Shown: positions 59,325 to 63,737 of the stretch, piece after piece | How the letters are laid out: the number at the start of each line of letters is the position of its first letter | Numbering within the stretch: position 1 is the stretch's first letter | Origin: a bacterium | Lineage (GTDB): Bacteria > Myxococcota_A > Polyangia > Nannocystales > Nannocystaceae | Assembly (NCBI GenBank): GCA_024742475.1 | Contig: JANSYI010000043.1 | Span: 1-63,737 of the forward strand | DNA length: 63,737 nt | Reading direction: 5' to 3' | The notes under the pieces: model-generated | Told to the model about the DNA's origin: nothing | Databases searched by the model: none | What the model saw: only the letters and a program-made list of their open reading frames with translations | Translations under genes and position numbers: made by a program

Positions 59325-59742
59325 TCACGGGCATGAGGCCGTCGATCCTGAAACCGAGTCTCCGTTCTTGTCGAGGACAAAACAGCCGACCGTGTTGGCG
59401 TTGTTGGAGCATGACGTGCTCGGCCCGCCGGCCGAGCATTCGAGCCAGTCCCCATTGGGGCACTCGAGCGTGGCCGTGCAGTCGCGTACCGAGTCCTTCG
59501 ACGTGAAGGACGGGCACGGAGTATGGAGCGGCGTGGGGAGGAGCTACGCGGAGATCGAACGACTCGGGGAGTTTTCCCTGGATCCGGATGCTGGCTTCCC
59601 TCTTCACGTCGTTCCAGGACTTCACCCGACAGACGGCACTCCCGGGCGCCTCGCAGGTTGCCTCGGCGCGCCGGCTCTTGGCGTCGTGGGCCGGAATCAA
59701 GCCGAGAAGGGTCGCGAGCGCATGGATGATGAAGGTTGTCAT
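59325..59742 (-). pseudogene. Frameshifted Cys-rich secreted protein
   Basis: Frame 1 from an ATG at 59742 gives a signal peptide (MTTFIIHALATLLGLIPAHDA) and a short mature part. A different frame gives a coherent Cys-rich end (VRDCTATLECPNGDWLEC, then GCFVLDKNGDSVSG and ASCP) reaching TGA at 59325. Upstream, that second frame is closed by TAG near 59546. A shift near 59510-59560 would join them. It may be a broken gene or an assembly error. Confidence 0.5.
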
Positions 59743-59869
59743 ACGACGACCCTGAACGGCGGGCAGAACCGCAGCAACCTCGCGCCTTGGGTAGAGACAT
59801 GTGGCCCTCGAGGTGTAATGCGCTTGACAGCGTCGAGCGTTCGAGTCCGGCTTGCTCACCGTTAGGGTC

Positions 59870-60010
59870 TTCGAGCGTCGCGTCCGGTCCGTGGGCGGAT
59901 CGTCCGCGGCGATTTTTCAGGTTCAACTGCAAAGCGCTCTGTCAAAAGGTGCGCCGCTACGGGTTGCTGCCGCCCGAGGGCTGAGGGCGCCGGCGCTGGG
60001 GCTCAGGGGG
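59870..60010 (+). pseudogene. Relic of the NtrC-type regulator gene, internally deleted
   Basis: 59873-59909 closely matches 58087-58122 (GAGCGTCGCGTCCG...GTGGG.GGATCGTCCG), and 59930-60010 matches the 3' end of the regulator, including FN.K.L..K.RRYGLLPPE, the stop (59982-59984) and about 25 bp beyond it. About 490 bp between these segments in the intact gene is missing, and substitutions have accumulated. The piece is an old partial duplication without function. Confidence 0.85.
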
Positions 60011-60043
60011 CTGCTCGGCGAACATCCTCGGACGCTCGACAGC

Positions 60044-60754
60044 TCAGTCGGGAAGCAGGGGCCGCTCTCGCGTCGGAGAACGGCCAGGCTCCTCGGGATC
60101 CCAAGCCATGGGGAAGAGCGTGAACTGGTCGATCGACGTCGCCCCGACGGGGAACTGCTCCCCGATCGTGTACAGGCCGAACACGCCGTCGTCGTTGAAG
60201 TCCGCCCGCGCGTGGATGTCCAGCGTGCAGATCCCGTCTTCCTGCTTCCAGTGGATCGTCTTGTAGAATGCGTGGCCATTGTGCCACTCCTCGGGGCGGA
60301 GTTCGAACCGACTCCAGACGGGGTCGTCAGTCGGCAGAACATAGTCCCAGGGATGTTCGATGGCGCCCGGTTCCACGACCCGACAACGGTTGTCGGGCGC
60401 GAGCGTGCACTTCGCCGATCGGGGGGGCATGGGCGTAGACTTGCCTTCGGAGCCGATGTCGGCGAAGCAGTCCGAGAAGGCGGCGGTTTGGCCGCTGAGA
60501 ATCGACCGGCGAAACTGACTGAGGCCAGACATTGCGTGTTCGCCCCAAAGCGCAGGACAGCCGGGCAGGGGCAACAGGTCCGGCGGGCAGTCGTCGTCAT
60601 CGTTGTCGTCCCGTGCATTCCCTGCGGCCGACGTCTTTGCCGCGGCTACTTCACCATGCGCACCACCATTCGAGTTCGGCGGTGCTCTTGACGCCTCGGA
60701 CCGGCACCCTAGAGCGGGAAGCAGTGCGCTAGCTAGTAATCTTGAGAATCGCAT
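60044..60754 (-). CDS. Lipoprotein with pilin-like C-terminal pattern
   Basis: 236 aa from the ATG at 60754. A short leader ends in lipobox PALGC (Cys near 17). A linker rich in Ala/Gly/Asp is followed by a Cys-rich domain, and the C-terminal section reads DGICTLDIHARADFNDDGVFGLYTIGEQ, similar to the conserved end of type IV prepilin-like proteins. Whether it is a surface sensor or pilus-associated protein cannot be decided. It overlaps the end of the truncated gene upstream by 26 nt. Confidence 0.62.
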   Translation of the reverse strand: MRFSRLLASALLPALGCRSEASRAPPNSNGGAHGEVAAAKTSAAGNARDDNDDDDCPPDLLPLPGCPALWGEHAMSGLSQFRRSILSGQTAAFSDCFADIGSEGKSTPMPPRSAKCTLAPDNRCRVVEPGAIEHPWDYVLPTDDPVWSRFELRPEEWHNGHAFYKTIHWKQEDGICTLDIHARADFNDDGVFGLYTIGEQFPVGATSIDQFTLFPMAWDPEEPGRSPTRERPLLPD

Positions 60755-60885
60755 CTTGAGTCAGACGCCCCTTCCAGTGGTCTTCGAGAATCTCCTTCGT
60801 TGTTGCTCCCAGACCCGCGCCGGGTGGCCCAGTGATGTCCCACATGTATTGCGTATCGTCGAGTGGTGGTGTCGCGAGCGGTGGA
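60729..60885 (-). pseudogene. C-terminal remnant of a gene cut by the IS element
   Basis: Reading the minus strand from the IS edge gives about 50 in-frame residues ending DDTQYMWDITGPPGAG, LGATTKEILEDHWKGRLTQ and DAILKITS, then TAG at 60729-60731, overlapping the start of the lipoprotein gene as in an operon. The 5' part is not found on the other side of the element, so it was probably deleted or moved. Family not recognised. Confidence 0.65.
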
Positions 60886-60914
60886 TTTCAAGAAAGTTGC
60901 CGCTTGAAGCGAAT

Positions 60915-61961
60915 TCACGCCGCGGTAGTGGCTTGAGCGTCCTCTTGTACCGAGGAGGGGGAGAGTGAGGGGTTCAAGCGCACGGTGGGGTACCGGTCCC
61001 AACGACGGGTGTCGCGGGTCCAACGCTCGGGGTGGCGGGCTTTGGCGGCCGCGTAGACGAGGTCTCGGTGGTCGAGGAGGCTCTCGTGTTGACGCGCACG
61101 ACGCTGAGCGGGAGTGACGAAGGAGATGCCGCTATGGCGGTGCTCTTCGTTGTACCAAGCTACGAATCCCGAAACCCAGGTCCTGGCGGCCTCGAGGTCT
61201 TCGAAGGACTTGTCAGGGAAGCTGGGGTGCCCCTTGACGGTGCGGAAGGTGGACTCGATGAAGGGGTTGTCGTTGCTGACCCGTGGTCGCGACAGCGAGC
61301 GGCAGACGCCGAGGTCCTCCAGCGTGGCGACCATCGTCGCGCCCTTCATCGGCCCGCCGTTGTCCGAATGGAGTACCAGTCCGTCGGGGTCGACGCTTTC
61401 GGCCTCGCAGATTTCGACGAAGGCCTTCGCGGCGAGTTCGTTGTCCTCGCTGTCGTGAACGCGCCACCCGACGATCTTGCGGCTCCAGACGTCGAGGAAG
61501 AGGTACAGGTAGTAGAACTCGCCGCGGACGGGAGCGCGCAGGTAGGTGATGTCCCAGCACCACACCTGGTTGGGACCGGTCGCGCGGTGCTCCTTGGGCC
61601 GCTTGTTCTTCGGAGGGCGTTGCCGACCGCGATGCGCGTTGAGGGACAGCTCCTTGAGGAGGCGGTAGAAACTCGACTCGGATGCAACGTAGATGCCCAT
61701 ATCGGCCAGCCGAGGCACGATCTGGCTCGGCGGGAGATCTCGGAACAGCTCGGAGGTGACAAGCTCGACGATCTGGTCGCGCTCGTGCTGACTGAGCTTG
61801 TTCGCCGGGGGCGTCTTCGGACCCCGGCGGCGGTCCTCGCCTCCGTCCGGGCCGTGCTTGAGCCAGCGTTGAACGGTACGGACGTCGAGCTCGATGACCT
61901 CGCAGCACGGATCGAGGCGCGCACCGGCTGCGCGCGCTTCAGCGATGAGCGCGAGGATCAT
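60915..61961 (-). CDS. IS3-family transposase OrfB (DDE integrase)
   Basis: 348 aa from an ATG overlapping the orfA stop (ATGA). The integrase core has the DDE triad: WDITYL (D), LHSDNGGPM (D) and FIESTFRTVK (E). A helix-turn-helix (DVRTVQRWLKHG) is near the start. In IS3 elements it is normally made as an OrfAB fusion by -1 frameshifting. An A8 run in orfA gives a -1 route into this frame, so the fused transposase is likely. It appears intact. Confidence 0.93.
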   Translation of the reverse strand: MILALIAEARAAGARLDPCCEVIELDVRTVQRWLKHGPDGGEDRRRGPKTPPANKLSQHERDQIVELVTSELFRDLPPSQIVPRLADMGIYVASESSFYRLLKELSLNAHRGRQRPPKNKRPKEHRATGPNQVWCWDITYLRAPVRGEFYYLYLFLDVWSRKIVGWRVHDSEDNELAAKAFVEICEAESVDPDGLVLHSDNGGPMKGATMVATLEDLGVCRSLSRPRVSNDNPFIESTFRTVKGHPSFPDKSFEDLEAARTWVSGFVAWYNEEHRHSGISFVTPAQRRARQHESLLDHRDLVYAAAKARHPERWTRDTRRWDRYPTVRLNPSLSPSSVQEDAQATTAA

Positions 61962-62476
61962 CCGTCGCTCTCCTGAGTCGTGTCGTTTTCCTCGTCCGTG
62001 AACAGTGCATCGAACTTTTTTTTGAGAACGAGCAGCGCCGTCGTCTCGGCGAGGGCTTTGTCCTTGCGTCGGACCTCGCGCTCGAGCCGGCGGATCTCGC
62101 GTTGCTCCGGGGTTCGCTTCCCGGTCTTCGCCGGGGTGCCCAGGGCCCCCATGGCCTCCGCTCGCCAAGCCGAGAGCTGGTCGGAGTGGAGCCCGTGACG
62201 GCGGAGGTATTCGCCGAGCTCGGCCCCATCGAGGCCGCTGGTGTCCATGAGCGCGCGAAACTTCTCTTCGGGGGTCCAGTCCTGGGCCCGCTTGGGCTCA
62301 CGTTGCTCGGTCGGCTTGTCGTTGGGCACCTCGAGTACGCTACTCGCCTCTCGCTTCCACCGCGACAGGGTCGCCTGCGAAACTCCCGTCTCGTTCGACA
62401 GCGCCGTCGCCGTGACCGCACCACGCCCCGTCATCTTCTTGATCATGCTCGCCCTGAAGGCGGCCGAATACGCCAT
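61958..62476 (-). CDS. IS3-family transposase OrfA
   Basis: 172 aa with an ATG start. The first 50 residues contain a helix-turn-helix (TATALSNETGVSQATLSRWKRE). A second conserved region covers RRHGLHSDQLSAWR, and a Leu/Glu/Lys coiled coil follows (about 115-155). A run of eight A (62016-62023 on the plus strand as T) near the end reads AAA AAA AAG in frame and is the likely -1 slip site to OrfB. It ends in the orfB start. Confidence 0.92.
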   Translation of the reverse strand: MAYSAAFRASMIKKMTGRGAVTATALSNETGVSQATLSRWKREASSVLEVPNDKPTEQREPKRAQDWTPEEKFRALMDTSGLDGAELGEYLRRHGLHSDQLSAWRAEAMGALGTPAKTGKRTPEQREIRRLEREVRRKDKALAETTALLVLKKKFDALFTDEENDTTQESDG

Positions 62477-62611
62477 TGTTGTCTTCTCAGCTTCTCGCCC
62501 CGCCTGTCGGAGGCTCCGGCCCTACGCCGTCGCCCGGTTCATGCGGCAACTACCCTGACAGAGGGGGAAGAGGTGCTCCCCGCAGGCGCTCACTCGCGCC
62601 GGCCGTCCCCG

Positions 62612-63355
62612 CTACAGGACCCACGTCTTCACGACCACCCACACCGCCATGCCGACCATCGCCAGATTCTCTGTGAGTGACACGAAGCCCAGCGGGACGC
62701 TCGACCCGCCTCCCACACACGCACACTCGAGCTCCCGGCCATCGATCCAAACAGCCTTGATGACGGACACGGCCCCGATGCCACCGATCAGCAGCGCGAG
62801 GGGAGCCGAGATGAAGGGAAGAACGCCCGCCAACATCAGCAGGGCTGCGGCGGCTTCGGCGAACGGATAGATGAAGGCATAGGGCACCCAGCGCTGCGCG
62901 AGCAGGTCGTAGTTCAGGAACATCGTCGAGAAGCTGCGCACATCCTGCAGCTTGAGCATCGCGAGCATCGCCATCGCGAGTGCGACGAAGTTCGGCACGA
63001 TCTGCGCCCAAGCCAGAGCGTTGATGGTCGCCCAGCTGATCGCGAGCGACGCCAGCGCGGCCACGGCGAACAAGGCGAGGACGGGCTGGTAGCTCTTTCC
63101 GTCCGAGTCCGGCTGCGCCAGGTCGAAGTAGGCCCGCAAGTCGTCGTATCCGCCAATTCGCTGGCCCCCGAGGAACGTCTGGGGGGTCGTCTCGACGTCG
63201 TGCTCCTCCTTGAACGCGTCCGTCTGTTCACGCGTCTCGAGGAGTCGGTCGTCGACGTCGAACCCCTTGCGCTCGAGAAGCCACTTCGACTTCAGTCCGT
63301 ACGGGCAGGTGTGGTCTGCCGTTTCCATGCGATAGAGCGTCGCCGTCTGGGACAT
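62612..63355 (-). CDS. Glutaredoxin-MauE/DoxX fusion membrane protein
   Basis: 247 aa. Residues 1-85 resemble a glutaredoxin with CPYG at the active site (one cysteine instead of CPYC). Residues 88-245 contain four or five membrane helices and an ECAC motif of the MauE/DoxX-type redox-associated proteins. Such fusions are thought to shuttle electrons or reduce thiols at the membrane. The monothiol active site suggests iron-sulfur or glutathione-linked chemistry rather than classic disulfide exchange. It is next to the IS element, alone. Confidence 0.85.
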   Translation of the reverse strand: MSQTATLYRMETADHTCPYGLKSKWLLERKGFDVDDRLLETREQTDAFKEEHDVETTPQTFLGGQRIGGYDDLRAYFDLAQPDSDGKSYQPVLALFAVAALASLAISWATINALAWAQIVPNFVALAMAMLAMLKLQDVRSFSTMFLNYDLLAQRWVPYAFIYPFAEAAAALLMLAGVLPFISAPLALLIGGIGAVSVIKAVWIDGRELECACVGGGSSVPLGFVSLTENLAMVGMAVWVVVKTWVL

Positions 63356-63700
63356 GAACTCGGCCTAGCGAATGTGACCGCCGGCGCAAGTCGTCGCGGC
63401 AACCCAAATTCCGACGCGGTACGCGCCGCGACTCTCTGAGCCCTCAGAGCGCCCCGGCATCGTGAGCGCCGACCGTGCCGCTGAGGGATTGGCGTCCAGC
63501 CACGCTCTGGAACTCGATCGAGACGACCGCTAGCTGTTAAGTCTCAGTTGGTTGTTGTAGCCAGCTGTCCGACAGCCGGGAAACTGGGTAGCGTAAGTAG
63601 AACGGTGCAACTTTTTCAGAGCGCGTGAAAGCGGGCGTAACCTCCGTTTCAAGCACGAAACGAACAACCCTCGGCTGCAACCGAGGGCGAGGAAACGCCC
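63356..63700. other. Non-coding stretch, possibly start of a mobile element
   Basis: Up to about 63535 nothing is recognised. From about 63540 the sequence turns less GC-rich and structured, containing GGGAAACTGGGTAGCGTAAG, ACGGTGCAAC and CGCGTGAAAGC. These words remind me of the RNA part of bacterial group II introns, immediately before the intron-encoded reverse transcriptase; this is from memory and unverified. A perfect hairpin CCCTCGG-CTGCAA-CCGAGGG lies at 63668-63687. Confidence 0.35.
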
Positions 63701-63737
63701 ATGAACGAACTAGCAGAAAGCACCGCACCCATCCAGC
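63701..63737 (+). CDS. Start of a gene cut by the window edge
   Basis: ATG at 63701 follows GAGG (63688-63692, spaced about 8 nt). The visible 12 residues are MNELAESTAPIQ. Short N-termini of this type occur in group II intron-encoded reverse transcriptase/maturase proteins, which would fit the structured DNA just upstream, but 12 residues are too few to decide. Confidence 0.4.
   Translation, partial: MNELAESTAPIQ

Larger units (their letters stand above)
60886..62560 (-). mobile_element. IS3-family insertion sequence (about 1.67 kb)
   Basis: Contains overlapping orfA/orfB. Imperfect terminal inverted repeats are visible: left end TTTCAAGAAAGTTGCCGC (from 60886) against right end TGTCAGGGTAGTTGCCGC (reading inwards from 62560), with the following bases TGAA also matched. 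No clean target duplication was recognised. The element interrupts a minus-strand gene. Boundaries to within a few bases. Confidence 0.8.

Noticed and set aside
63537..63728. 63-aa minus-strand frame at the right edge
   Set aside because: It runs antisense to the structured leader and the plus-strand start at 63701, and has no family features.

Overview
The window is high-GC DNA from a myxobacterium (phylum Myxococcota, most likely the Nannocystales/Polyangia side). The evidence is a MYXO-CTERM-type tail on a secreted metalloprotease, many lipoproteins whose lipobox is followed by a long Ser/Thr/Gly/Asp-rich linker, Ser/Thr protein kinases, an NtrC-type two-component pair, TonB-domain/receptor fusions, and divergent or overlapping ATGA/GTGA operons. 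Three good sigma70-type promoters (TTGACG-N17-TACACA, TACAAA and TAGTTC) precede lexA and two tRNA loci. No rRNA, CRISPR array or prophage is visible.

Layout. 1-5.4 kb: a tandem GC-rich repeat, a secreted TPR-like protein, a POT peptide transporter, and a divergent pair of ArsA/GET3-like ATPases. 5.4-11.8 kb: a cluster of four perfect inverted repeats, then a cell-envelope gene run (metalloprotease, VWA lipoprotein, outer-membrane-like protein) ending in a zinc-finger/histone-fold fusion. 11.9-22.9 kb: a duplicated-module protein, a TonB-dependent receptor fused to a TonB C-terminal domain with its partner lipoprotein, a calcium-binding-repeat lipoprotein, a Ser/Thr kinase and a HEAT protein. 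23.1-24.5 kb: tRNA-Ala(GGC) and ExbB/ExbD. 24.7-29.5 kb: a tightly coupled six-gene operon (MinD/ParA ATPase, two Roadblock-like proteins, a V4R-like protein, a small protein, and a REC plus DUF4388/PATAN-like protein) that looks like a spatial or polarity regulatory system. 29.6-35.6 kb: an FtsB-like protein, a GAF/GGDEF diguanylate cyclase, conserved myxobacterial proteins, and lexA with an SOS-like box over its -10 element.

35.6-42 kb: tandem 97-99 bp hairpin repeats behind lexA, a TonB-like protein, two cyclophilin lipoproteins, and an orphan tRNA-Ile(GAT)/tRNA-Ala(TGC) pair. 42-51 kb: a Cys-rich repeat lipoprotein with one CxxCH, then a long minus-strand run (EamA-like half transporter, FAD oxidoreductase, lipoprotein, PrsW-like protease, parvulin, homocysteine methyltransferase, membrane protein). 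51-60 kb: a frameshifted kinase-TPR gene, two response regulators and a histidine kinase, and a decayed partial copy of the NtrC-type regulator. 60-63.7 kb: mobile DNA. An IS3-family element with recognisable ends has cut a gene whose C-terminal piece survives. A glutaredoxin-MauE fusion follows, and the right edge holds the start of another element that may be a group II intron.

The most unusual items are the ParA/Roadblock/REC operon, the zinc-finger-histone-fold protein, the four-palindrome cluster at 5453-5526, the NtrC relic, and the unidentified element at the right edge. All functions are from reading translated sequence and remembered family features; no database search was run.
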